Source: Mermis nigrescens (Eukaryota > Nematoda > Enoplea > Mermithida > Mermithidae). From it: DNA of 64,000 bases. Of this stretch, positions 1 to 10,278 are shown piece by piece (positions within the stretch are counted from its first letter, which is position 1; each line of letters begins with the position of its first letter). The translations under genes and the position numbers were made by a program. Location of the stretch: NCBI GenBank assembly GCA_036768485.1, contig JAVLUZ010000223.1:3179893-3243892 (forward strand), written 5' to 3'. The notes under the pieces are model-generated. The model made no database searches and was not told the origin of the DNA. It saw nothing but the letters and a program-made list of their open reading frames with translations.

Positions 1-339
1 TAGCTTTATATCGAGTAAACATTTTAGAATACAGTTTGCTTCAATCAAAAGCTCATTTATCTAGCTAGTTGCCTCTAAATTTTACTTTATTTTGTTCGTT
101 GTTCAAGAGCTATTGAGCTTTTGACTAAGGTCACTCCCTTGGCGATTGAGCCAGCAATGACAAAATAAGGGCAAGTTGCTTGCGCTTGTGAATGACCTAA
201 GGAATGACATCCGGCGAAAGCTCAATAACTCTCGAACCAAGCAGCGAAATAGTACAAAAATTCACAGGCTAACAGCTAGACAAACAGGCTCTTGTATAGA
301 GCAGACCGTATTCTAAAATGTTTACTCGATTGAAAGCTA
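1..339. mobile_element. Hairpin (foldback) MITE, possibly cut by the window start
   Basis: The first 32 or so bases (TAGCTTTATATCGAGTAAAC and on) return as an almost exact reverse complement at 308-339. The inverted similarity continues inward: 101-123 pairs with 214-237, and 130-145 with 190-205, so nearly the whole unit folds on itself. There is no reading frame. This is the structure of a short non-autonomous DNA transposon. The left target-site duplication would lie outside the window, so the superfamily is unknown. Confidence 0.7.
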
Positions 340-762
340 CAACGTTGCAAACACATGATTTATTTCTAAACACGCATTGTATTTAATGAAAAAACGACTT
401 TTACACAATTGCGTTGCACGAGAACAGAGCACGCTACGGATACGAACCTTAGCAAGTTTCTTAAAAAAAGTTTTTGTCTATTGTTTAAAACAATTTGCAT
501 TGAAATTGAGCGAGCCGTTGGAAAGTTACAAGGTCAAATATGGCTTTCGTTTTTTCTGAAACACTGTATGTATGTAAGCTTATGCATGGTAAAGCTGGAT
601 TATTTCAATTTGTATTATTTCAACAGCCCCTCATGTGTTCTATTTCATCAAGTATTTATTCAAAGGAAGAGCAGCAAAGCATTACTTAGAACTATAGTCT
701 TTTCGCAAAACCTTGTGCATGGAAATCAATTTCGCGCACGTATCCTTTTGCACAACAAAAAT
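340..762. other. AT-rich stretch with nothing recognisable
   Basis: Only short frames without family motifs or splice context are present (for example 377-559 and 409-804 plus). No repeat shared with the rest of the window was noticed. Confidence 0.5.
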
Positions 763-908
763 TTAAAAAAAGAAAAGCCCGCCCCGCCCCGCCAAAATTT
801 TTAGAAAATAAAGCCCCGCCCCGCCCCCACAGCCGTGTGACCTGCCCCGCAAAAAGCCCGCGCGGGCCTGCGGGGCGGGGCGGGCTGACCCGCCCGCGCA
901 GGGCTCTG
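763..908. mobile_element. GC-rich end of a transposon with CCCCG-type subterminal repeats
   Basis: An abrupt GC-rich block made of repeated GCCCCGCC motifs and their reverse complement (850-885) sits in AT-rich DNA. It ends at AGGGCTC, exactly where family R sequence (GGCGAGAACCCC) resumes. The same R site near 56829 lacks this block and has AAAAAG instead, so the block is an insertion or the end of one. It resembles the simple-sequence ends of the hAT-like elements at 18439-22734 and 57435-59319. The left boundary and TSD were not found. Confidence 0.45.
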
Positions 909-1575
909 GCGAGAACCCCTCGTGTGAGTGCATAAGCTTGAGATTCGGCTTAATTAAGCGAAGTGAACGTAGCTTGAGTCTGCATGTTACACATCTGATA
1001 TTTATTTGTCCTTGGGCCATTGTGGAGACTTAATTTTTTCATAAATCTTAATCGTAAAATCAGAATTATGAATCTGACTGAAATTTTCTTTAAACTCTGT
1101 GGTTGTGCAAAGTTTACACTGCAAATTAAATCTTGTTCTAGAGCCTTGCGGAAGCTTAATTTTTTCAAAATATTCTACGTAAAATCAGAATTGAGAATCT
1201 GACTGCTAGTTTTCTGTACACCTAGTAGTTGTGTGAAGTTTGCACTAATCATTTGTTGTTAAAATGTAGTTTATACTACAAATTTTCTTTACTTCCAAAT
1301 CTGCGTGTTAGTGTTCCTTACACTTGATATTTGCGTAAAGTTAATGCTGAAAAACTTTGATCTGTTAAAATAACGTCAGGTTGTCTTGTTTGAAAAGGAT
1401 AATGCTGATGTTAAAACAATATTGTATTCCGTGTTCTTGGACTGCTACTATTATTGTGGCATGTTACTGTATGTGATTTCTGATTGATGTATACTCAAAT
1501 CATACTAATGAAAAGTGGGTACTAGCAACGAAAAATGCTCCTTTGGAACAAAAAAGATATGAATATACTTGACAC
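909..1575 (+). repeat. Dispersed family R, partial copy
   Basis: This matches 56829-57434 (about 85-90% by eye) and the middle of the copy at 29577-31867. It contains three spaced variants of the near-palindrome GTGTAAAGTTTACAC (near 1107, 1222 and 1330). It ends in the fragment GGGTACTAGCAACGAAAAATG, which starts the foldback repeat also seen at 31868, 59328 and 60125. It is non-coding. Confidence 0.75.
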
Positions 1576-2179
1576 CGTCCAAAACCAAAATGTTAAATCC
1601 AAAATGAATTCGAAACTTCATATAATCTAGCAAAAAATTTGATTTTTCTTCCTTCATACTTGAGAAGAATAAGTTTTTCAATTTTTTTCTCCAAATTTTT
1701 CAAGTTTGGCTCTTCTGAGCCGAAGTATTTTAGGAAATGCATAAAAACAAAGATATTTCCTTACCTCAGGTCAAAGTTTTTTGCTTGATTCCCATTAGCA
1801 GCAAATACAGACCAAATTTATTACTTTTTGTATTATTCATTTGGTACACGCAAAATTGTATCCAATTTTTACGATTATAGTGCTCCCTGTACCACTTCTG
1901 CGAAAATCATTGTTTTTTTATGCAGCTTACTTCAGGTGTGCAGCAAAAACCATTTTTACAAGCTATAAAACAAGTTTAATCAGATCACAAAAAGTATAGA
2001 CCCGCGACAGCAGTCAACAACAATCTCCATTAAAACAAGGAAATACGCAGTATCATTTGATGCCATACTTCTTTCTTCAGCTGCTGGTTTGTTCAACTGA
2101 AAAATGAATCATTTGCATACAATTGATCGCATTAAATAATACACAGATTGATTTTTTACTGTTTTCATTACACCGAATT
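1576..2179. other. AT-rich stretch with nothing recognisable
   Basis: No frame, repeat or RNA gene could be supported here. It leads into the palindrome array. Confidence 0.5.
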
Positions 2180-3465
2180 TTAAACTGAAGAAAATTCTTC
2201 AGTGGGCCGATTAGATTAACCAAAAATACAGCAAGTTTTTCGTCAATTGCATCAAATTTCCAACTGAAGAAATTTCTTCAGTTGCCCAATCAGATTAACA
2301 AAAATGTAACGAATTTTTCGTCAAATACATCAAATTTCCAACTAAAGAAATTTCTTCAGTTGGCCAATTAGATTAACCAAAAATACAGCAAGTTTTACGT
2401 CAATTGCACCAAATTTCCAACTGAAGAAATTTCTTCAGTTGGCCAATCAGATTAACAAAAATGTAACGAATTTTTCGTCAATTGCATCAAATTTCCTACT
2501 GAAGAAATTTCTTCAGTTGGTCAATTAGATTAACCAAAAATAAAGCAAGTTTTACGTCAATTGCACCAAATTTCCAATTGAAGAAATTTCTTCAGTTGGC
2601 CAATTAGATTAACCAAAAATACTACCAGTTGTTCGTCAATTGGACCAAATTTCCAACTGAAGAAATTTCTTCAGTTGGCCAATCAGATTAACAAAAATGT
2701 AACGAATTTTTTCGTCAAATACATCAAATTTCCAACTGAAGAAATTTCTTCAGTTGGCCAATTAGATTAAGGAAAAATACAGCAAGTTTTTCGTGAATTG
2801 CACCAAATTTATAACTGAAGAAAATTCTTCAGTTGGCCAATCAGATTAACAAAAATGTAACGAATTTTTCGTCGAATACATCAAATTTCCAACTAAAGAA
2901 ATTTCTTCAGTTGGCCAATTAGATTAACCAAAAATACAGCAAGTTTTACGTCAATTGCACCAAATTTCCAACTGAAGAAATTTCTTCAGTTGGCCAATCA
3001 GATTAACAAAAATGTAACGAATTTTTCGTCAATTGCATCAAATTTCCTACTGAAGAAATTTCTTCAGTTGGCCAATTAGATTAACCAAAAATAAAGCAAG
3101 TTTTACGTCAATTGCACCAAATTTCCAATTGAAGAAATTTCTTCAGTTGGCCAATTAGATTAACCAAAAATACTACCAGTTGTTCGTCAATTGCACCAAA
3201 TTTCCAACTGAAGAAATTTCTTCAGTTGGCCAATCAGATTAACAAAAATGTAACGAATTTTTCGTCAAATACATCAAATTTCCAACTGAAGAAATTTCTT
3301 CAGTTGGCCAATTAGATTAAGCAAAAATACAGCTAGTTTTTCGTGAATTGCACCAAATTTCCAACTGAAGAAATTTCTTCAGTTGGCCAATCAGATTAAC
3401 AAAAATGTAACGAATTTTTCGTCAAATACATCAAATTTCCAACTGAAGAAATTTCTTCACTTGGC
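2180..3465 (+). repeat. Palindromic tandem array 1 (about 17 units, 78-79 bp)
   Basis: Units start near 2180, 2260, 2338, 2417, 2495, 2574, 2653, 2732, 2811, 2889, 2968, 3046, 3125, 3204, 3282, 3361 and 3439. Each starts with a 26-bp palindrome: CCAACTGAAGAAA followed directly by its reverse complement. About 52 bp of conserved AT-rich linker follows, in two alternating versions. Variant marks (CTAAAG, CCTAC, CCAATTG) recur in the same order seven units later, giving a higher-order period of about 551 bp. The same unit in the opposite orientation forms the array at 10279-12556. Confidence 0.93.
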
Positions 3466-3645
3466 GAATTAAACCAAAAATACAGCGAATTTTTCATCAA
3501 TTGCACCAAATTTTCTTTATCGCTATTTTTGCACTTATTTTCGTTTTTGAGGTCTTTTCGGCCAAAAAAATTCGATTTTTGACTTCTCCTCCCAGGCCGG
3601 CTGATCCCTACAGATCGGCCATTTTGTGCATCAATGCCCCCGGAC

Positions 3646-4157
3646 CATAGGTGGGCAGCAGCACCAAAGTTCTGAGGGGGAGTGCAACATTTTTTAATTG
3701 TCAAAAAATGGCCTTAAAAATGGTGGTATACATAGGTGGGCAGCACCTAAATTCTGGGGGCAGGGTGAATAAATTTTCAAGGGTCAAAGAATGGCCCTAA
3801 AAGTGGTCGTATGGCAAAAAACACCATTTTTCGACGTTTCTCATCAAGCACTCTCCAATGGCATCAAAAAATCGCTAAAAAAGCAAAAAAAATTTAAAAA
3901 TTTGAATTCTGGGGGGGTATTTTGATTTCTGGGGGGGGGGTATTTCAACTTCTGGGGGTGCATACCCCCAAAGCCCCCACGCCCATGTGTGGTGGTATGG
4001 CGAAAAGACACCATTTTTAACGGTTCTCATCGAGCACTATCCATTGGCATCAAAAATTTACGAAAAAAATTAAAAAAATTCAAAAATTGAATTCAGAGGG
4101 AGGGTATTTTGGTTTCTGGGGTGCATCATACCCCCAAACTCCCCACTCCCAGATATG
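3646..4157 (+). mobile_element. hAT-like MITE 'M1', outer copy, interrupted by another M1 copy
   Basis: It begins CATAGGTGGGCAGC and ends ...AGATATG. The flanks CCCCGGAC (3638-3645) and CGCCGGAC (4158-4165) match at 7 of 8 bases, an 8-bp TSD as made by hAT transposases. The inside has the family's signature (AAAATGGTGGTATGGCG, then ACACCATTTTT, then a run of Gs before TGCATACCCCC). It is split at 3731-3991 by a second member of the same family. It is non-coding and non-autonomous. Confidence 0.8.
3731..3991 (+). mobile_element. hAT-like MITE 'M1', inner copy inserted in a sister copy
   Basis: It begins CATAGGTGGGCAGC and ends ...CCCATGTGTG. The flanks GTGGTATA (3723-3730) and GTGGTATG (3992-3999) match at 7 of 8 bases. 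The duplicated target is the internal motif of the outer copy, so the insertion order is certain: outer first, inner second. Imperfect terminal repeats: CATAGGTGGGC against CACACATGGGC. Confidence 0.82.
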
Positions 4158-4567
4158 CGCCGGACCCCCACTGGATTCACTCTTTATTTGAAGTCCTACT
4201 TGCGCATATTGTACGTCAATTATCTGAATAAGGGAATGATGAAATGCTCATGTTATGTAATGTGTAAGCTGACTCTATCCATGTGGAGGGAGGGAGGTCT
4301 TTCCATCCCCGAAAGTGAAACAATTTTTTTCTCACGAGGGTTTTATAAGAAAAAAATGAATAATTCTAGAAGTACATCTGAAAGTTCGCCAAAACAGGCT
4401 TTTAGGAAACTTTTGAGCTATTAAAAAGGAAAAAATCTTTAATTTTTTAGTCACTAAAGTATTTGCGATATTCACAACTAACAGATAATAAAATAATCTC
4501 AACATTAAAATTGTTGCTTAAAAAGTATAAGACTTACTCAAAAGTACTTGGTAAACATACTGTTAAT

Positions 4568-5447
4568 CAGCAGTTGCGGATTTAGAATTTTGCTAAAGGA
4601 GGAGGGGGCGGTCGGTACCCCAACTTTTCTATCTTTTCCAAAAACAGTCAAAAATAATTTTTGATTTTAGCGAAAATTCGACACGAAGCGCCGGAAAAGT
4701 TGTGAAATTTATGCGGAAGAATGTTTATAAGCTTAATTTACTGCTCGATCTTATCTTTGTCGCATTTGATGTATAACGTCGTAAATTTTTAAAAGTTATG
4801 CTTGAAAATAGACGAAATCTATGCTGAAATAGATGTGACCTTGAAATTGTTTTGAAACCAATTCTATGAGCAAAATAAGTGGCTTCCAGGCCGCCGAAAA
4901 TGTAAATAAATGTCATTAAAAGGTATTATACGGCGAGAAACGCCGGAAAAAATTAAAGAAATTACGATCACTGACGGCCAAAATCATTGCAAATCACATT
5001 AAATTTTCGACAATCTGCTCGGAAAAATCATCCAATTTCTTTGAGTTTAGCGAAAATCTGATGCGACGCGCCGGAAACTTCGCAAAATTAAAGCGCAAGA
5101 ACCTTTAGAAGCTCAAATTACTGCTCTGTCTCCTGCGTTTGTAGCATTTAATGTGGAACGTTGAAAATTTTTAAAAGTTATGCATGAAAATATGCAGAAG
5201 AAAAATATGCTCCGAGAAAGTTGTTTCTGCACTTGAGATCGTTTTAAAACTTATTCCCTGAGCAAAATCATAACCTCTGGGCCGCTAAGAAAAAAATAAG
5301 TATTATTAATAGGTATTATTCGGCGCAAAGCGCCGGAAAAATTTCGCTGGCGGCCAAAAATTGCAAATTATATATTCATGTTTTATTTTGTCAATTATTT
5401 TGAGCCAATGTGGGCGGCCGCCCCGTTCCTCATAAATCTGCCTATAC
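4568..5447 (+). mobile_element. hAT-like non-autonomous element, CAGTTGCGGATTTAG end
   Basis: A perfect 8-bp TSD, CTGTTAAT, flanks it (4560-4567 and 5448-5455). The left end CAGTTGCGGATTTAG matches, in reverse, the right end of the element at 9607-10189; the right half carries GGGCGGCCGCCCC and AAATCTGCC. Inside, a segment of about 370 bp is directly duplicated (4680-4960 against 5055-5350), each copy with GCGCCGGAAA and TTTTTAAAAGTTATGC. There is no transposase frame. Confidence 0.82.
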
Positions 5448-5455
5448 CTGTTAAT

Positions 5456-8400
5456 CCAGCCATAAATTAGAGCTTATTCGGTTTTTAATTACATTTGTTG
5501 TCTCACCTTGTATTTGAAACAAGCTATATCCGCTCCATTTGCCATTTGCAAATGGCTCGTATTTACGAATTTGATATCATCAGGCTTCTTATTACCGTAC
5601 GTTGGCATATGATATCATACGGTCAAATCTTGATGAATAACAAAATCTGTCAAATCGGCAAGCAAGTTAAATCACTGTGCTATTTCCAAGCATTAAGTTT
5701 GTTAAATAGCTTGTCAATTTCAAGCGCCAAGGTTATTTTCCGTAAATATTTTTTGTTCTTTATCCTAAATTAGCAATAGGCGTAATAAGCGAGTTGAATA
5801 ACAATAAATTTAAAAGTCTGAATTATCCGCTAAGCATAATTCAGACCTACAAAGATTACAAAATAATCAGTGAACACGATTAATTAAAACAAAGGGTAAG
5901 AATGCTCGGATCGAAATATGAAAACCTCTATATAGTAAACTGTTCTACAAATCAACCTCATTATTATAACATAAGCTATTTCATTGTATCCTTTCATGAG
6001 ATATCGATAATTGTTGAGAAAAGCAGGTTTGATTTTATTTTGATTTGAAAAATGCTGAGGAGAACTTTTTTGAATTACAATAATTCACTGAGATAACAGG
6101 AGTCAAAAATATGACAAAAAGGAAGAAAAAAAATTTTTAGAGAAAATATGGAGATAAAATAATAATAAAATAATAACGACTTCATAAATACACTTATGTT
6201 TAACAAAACTGCTTACTTTCAAAAAGAAAGGCATGCGCACTGACTTAGTTTACCTACGCATTTTAGAGACTCTCTGCATGAAGGCGACCGTAAATGCGGT
6301 TTTTGTTGCCTCTTGGGATAATAGAGCCCTAAAAAAGATGGTCACATTCGACCACCAACTAAAGAATGCATATCCTGTTTTTATAACAGGGCTGCTGACC
6401 AAATATAAGTAGACGAGTGTATATTAGAAACAAAGGTCAAATCGTGTGGACTAATCTGTTGGCGTGTTTTATGCACAAGACGAAATGACCATGTACAGAC
6501 CAGATGAATATACATTAGCTCAAATCATCTTTGATTGGTCATAGGAAAATAGGCGGCCATAAATTACTACAGTATCCGATTAATTGGTTGACCGTTGCAT
6601 ATTACTGGCTTATTGCAAATTCATGCCTGTCTGTTGCTCCCTTTATATTCCAGCATTCGGCTCATTTCTCCCACTCTGTAAACAATGGTAGGTAAGTACC
6701 TACTTTATTTTTTCAGTTCTGTGGCGGTTTTTGGCGGTACTTGTTTTGCTTTTGGCACGGGAAATGCGTACATAAGATCTTTTTCTGTCGAACATTATAT
6801 GTAGGTATGTGCTGTAAATGTTCATTCTCAACTTGTCTTGCTTTATCGTCCGGCGCGTCTGAATTTTTATATCCAGGCTCCTGCCTTATTTTTCTTCACC
6901 CTAACTTAGTATGTTTTAAGAAAAAGTGATTGCACAACAAATTAAATACTTTTAAATGATGTTTCTTTTAATTAGATCGACAAAATGAGTTTTTAAGTCT
7001 TCACTTATGATCCGTCAGAGGCATATTTCTGGGGTTAGGATGACAGTGGCCCTATGGGCCCAGCATTGTTGGTGAGAAGAATCCATATGCACATACTTTG
7101 CAGTGATTTCTGGTCACTAGCCGTCCAAATTTCCAAATTTTTCCAAAACTGCGCCATATACTAATTAATTATATTGATTTCCTTTCTTCGCAGCCTGAAT
7201 TATAGCCGTATTTTTGTAGTTTTTTCATTTTCAGCAAAATTGCTTGAACAAGCTTTGCTCTAAGTGCTCCAACAGCAAATTGTGAATTAATTCAAATCTC
7301 TATGCTTTTTGCTTAGATTTTATTAATTTCCGCGCTTTGCACTGTCGGTTTTGCATATAAATATAAAATTTTTAAAAGTATTTTTGACTGTTTGAAAAGA
7401 CATTGGGTTCTCTTCTCATACAACATTTCTGGATCTGACAGTCTGATGCTTAAGCTGAAACTCAAAATGTTTTTATGTATTTTTTTAGCTGGTGTAAATT
7501 ACCTTACAGCTTTCTGTGATCACCTTGAGTTTATCCACTTCGCTTCTAATTGTCAGTGAAAATTTGTAAAAGTCGTGCTCAAAATTATGGCTACAGGCAG
7601 CGCCGTGACCAGAATTTTATTTCGGGGGGGGGGTAGGGGCTCAAAATTGTTAAAGTCGAATATCTCTGGAACCATAAGGAGCCATTTGAAAATAACGGTA
7701 TTTCAAAGCGTTTCTAGACGAGCTCTGTGCAATGGCGAAGAGAAATTTTCGACAAATCAAAAATTCTTTAATTATTTTGGATATAAAAGGTATTGTTTAA
7801 ATTGTTTGCAAGACTGAATTACAATGTCCAGTGCAAGCTCAGAATGTTTTTCAATCAGACAAGGATTAATTTGGGACGTTTAGAACTCGCTTTTAGGGAT
7901 CTTTAAAATTTTTTTAAAATTTTGTGGTTCATTATCGTTATTTTTGAACATAGAAATTGATAACATGAAAAATATAACTTAAAATTGCTCCATATTTAAT
8001 ATGTCTATGTTAGGCTTTGTGGATGAGAAGTATATAGAAAAAATAAGACATCTGGCACGAAGCGCCTGAAAATTCTTAATTGACTGGCTCAAAAGTTCAC
8101 TAGAAATTTGCTTGGTAGTCATTTTATTTGACTTTGGTGGACCCCAGTGAAAACTTAATTTCTTTTCCATTTGGGCAGGGGCGGGGTTCAAGCTACCCTC
8201 GGCCTCCATTGGTTATGGGCAAGTCTACATCTATTATAAGAAAAGACCTCACACTTAAGTTTTGCTATCAAACATGTGGCTTTCAACTTATTTTCATTGA
8301 TCAGAGAACTATTTAGCCGACATTTGTGGCTGAAGCTAATGGTATTGTCATTTACGCATTTCAATTTCAAATTTTTATATCCATTCAACCGGGAATATTA

Positions 8401-9598
8401 AGCTGCAATTCATCAGTGACTAGATTCTATCCTAAGCGAATGATTTTTCTATTTACTTACGAATATCGGCGTCTTAGAAGCTTGTGTGGACAGTGATCAG
8501 ATTTTCTCATGTGCCAATTGATACGACGGCAATTTGTAAGCCAGGTACATACTTATGAATATAAGAAGAAATTTTCACACAGAATTTGTTGTTGCTATCG
8601 AGGAACCACCAGTGTACACAGTGGGTCAGGGAAGAGGGCTGACCATCACATATTGGTGTATGGTTAAAACCACCCTGCGAGAACCTGTTTGACCCCACAA
8701 ATTGATAGACGGCCCATAATTGAATTTTTGGCATGTTTTTTTGAGATTTTTCGCCAATTTAAGACCATCCAGACCTAGGATTTGGCAGCTATTCCCATTT
8801 GCTGACCAGTGACCACCCCTTTCGATCCAAAAATTTTCGGAAACATAGGATAATGCAGAAAACATTATGGAAATGCATCCGCCTCAAAATAACACGTAAA
8901 ATGCTATAGAATCTGTTTAAAGCTAAAAATATGATGCGAAGAGAAGGTCTGAAATTTTTTCGATAAAATTTTTTTTGATTTTAATGGGTAGAGCATGGTT
9001 GAAATGTCAAAAAATGCATTTTGTGTAGCGTTGTTAAACCTTAACATTATTTAAATATTGTTAATTTTTAAATGTACTTTTCAGCATAACATTCTTCATA
9101 AAATTTTGTATTCTTCACATATTCAGGTAGAGAATTTTGTGATAAAGCTAAGAGTGCAGTTTAAAATCCACTGGCATTAATATTGAGGTCAAAAAGGAAA
9201 TTAACGTTATTTTTAATTTTTCGCTTTCACGGGAAAAATCGAAACATTCTTTCACTGTGAAAAGTATTCCACCAAAGCTTCAAGAAGAATGCTTCATTAT
9301 GCAGCAATTAACGTCATTAAAACAATTAACAACCCTTATTTTGCGCACCTCCGAATGCGCCAAAATATGGAGTCATCCATTCCTAGTCCGTTTTCTTTAA
9401 AAAATTCAGTGCACGCTCCGGCAATAGACTATGATTTATGGAGCTTTCAAAAAAATTAGGCAGTCTCTTTCCATTCTTTTGAAACAAATTATTTCTCAAA
9501 GGTGCGAATATAAAATAAAATCAGAAATATTGAACGCTAGGCTTAGTAATAATGCAGAAAAAATAAATTATCGTCTGTACATATTTAGTTATAATGTA
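5456..9598. other. About 4.1 kb without recognisable genes
   Basis: The longest frames are 60-92 codons (for example 5495-5773 plus) with no motif, signal peptide or convincing splice sites. A possible repeat fragment starts near 7592 (GCGCCGTGACCAGAATTTTA, then a G run), and 8058 has GAAGCGCC as in the nearby hAT-like elements. No TSD was found. Otherwise I see nothing. Confidence 0.5.
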
Positions 9599-9606
9599 CC
9601 TTCCAA

Positions 9607-10189
9607 CATGGGCGGATTTAAGGGGGCCGGAGCAGCCGCATCTATCCAATGACTCAAAATATTCAGCGACATAAACGATGGATATGTAATTTGCAATAAT
9701 TTTGGACTATCACTGGTCATTATTTCTCAAATTTTTTCAGCGCTTTGCGCTGGATAATTACTATTATTGACATTTATTTACTTTCTTGGCGGCAATCTAT
9801 AAACCTTACTTTTGCAAGTTTTAAAACAATATCAAGAGCATATAAATTCTAAAACTTTCGACACTCCATGTCACTTCCTTCAAATACAAAAAATCAACTA
9901 ATACCAACTTTAAAAGTTCATCCAACCTATAATTCAGAAATTTTCGGGTGCTATCCGCCGAATTTTCCTCAAGTCAAAAAATAATTGATTTTTTCGCAAA
10001 AAAAATGATGAAAATCTCAAAATTTCTTGGAACAGTTATTGCGCCAAAAGCAATTTTAAATAAAATGAGACAACATAAAATCTCAAAAAACACTTATTCG
10101 CGCATGAAGGGCAAATTTTTAGGTCTATTATATCTGGATTAGAGAAAGTTGGGGCACTTTCCCTAACGAAAATTCCAGATCCGCCACTG
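9607..10189 (-). mobile_element. hAT-like non-autonomous element, inverted relative of 4568-5447
   Basis: Flanks CCTTCCAA (9599-9606) and GCTTCCAA (10190-10197) form an 8-bp TSD with one mismatch. Its right end reads CAGTGGCGGATCTGG on the minus strand, matching the left end of 4568-5447, and it shares the inner words TGGGCGG and GACTCAAAATA. Frames inside (9948-10142 plus) are chance frames in repeat DNA. Confidence 0.78.
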
Positions 10190-10278
10190 GCTTCCAATAG
10201 CTATATGGTTGCACCACGGAGGAAAAAGATGTTTTGAAGAACATATAATAAAAATTTTTTATGTTCTTGCTTATCTGT

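Noticed and set aside
2180..3465. CRISPR-like look: a palindromic repeat of 26 bp spaced by about 52 bp
   Set aside because: The 'spacers' are themselves conserved from unit to unit, there are no cas genes, and the DNA is eukaryotic. It is a tandem satellite-type array.
7575..7817. An 80-codon plus frame starting near a G-run
   Set aside because: It begins inside a repeat fragment (GCGCCGTGACCAGAATTTTA) and has no protein features.
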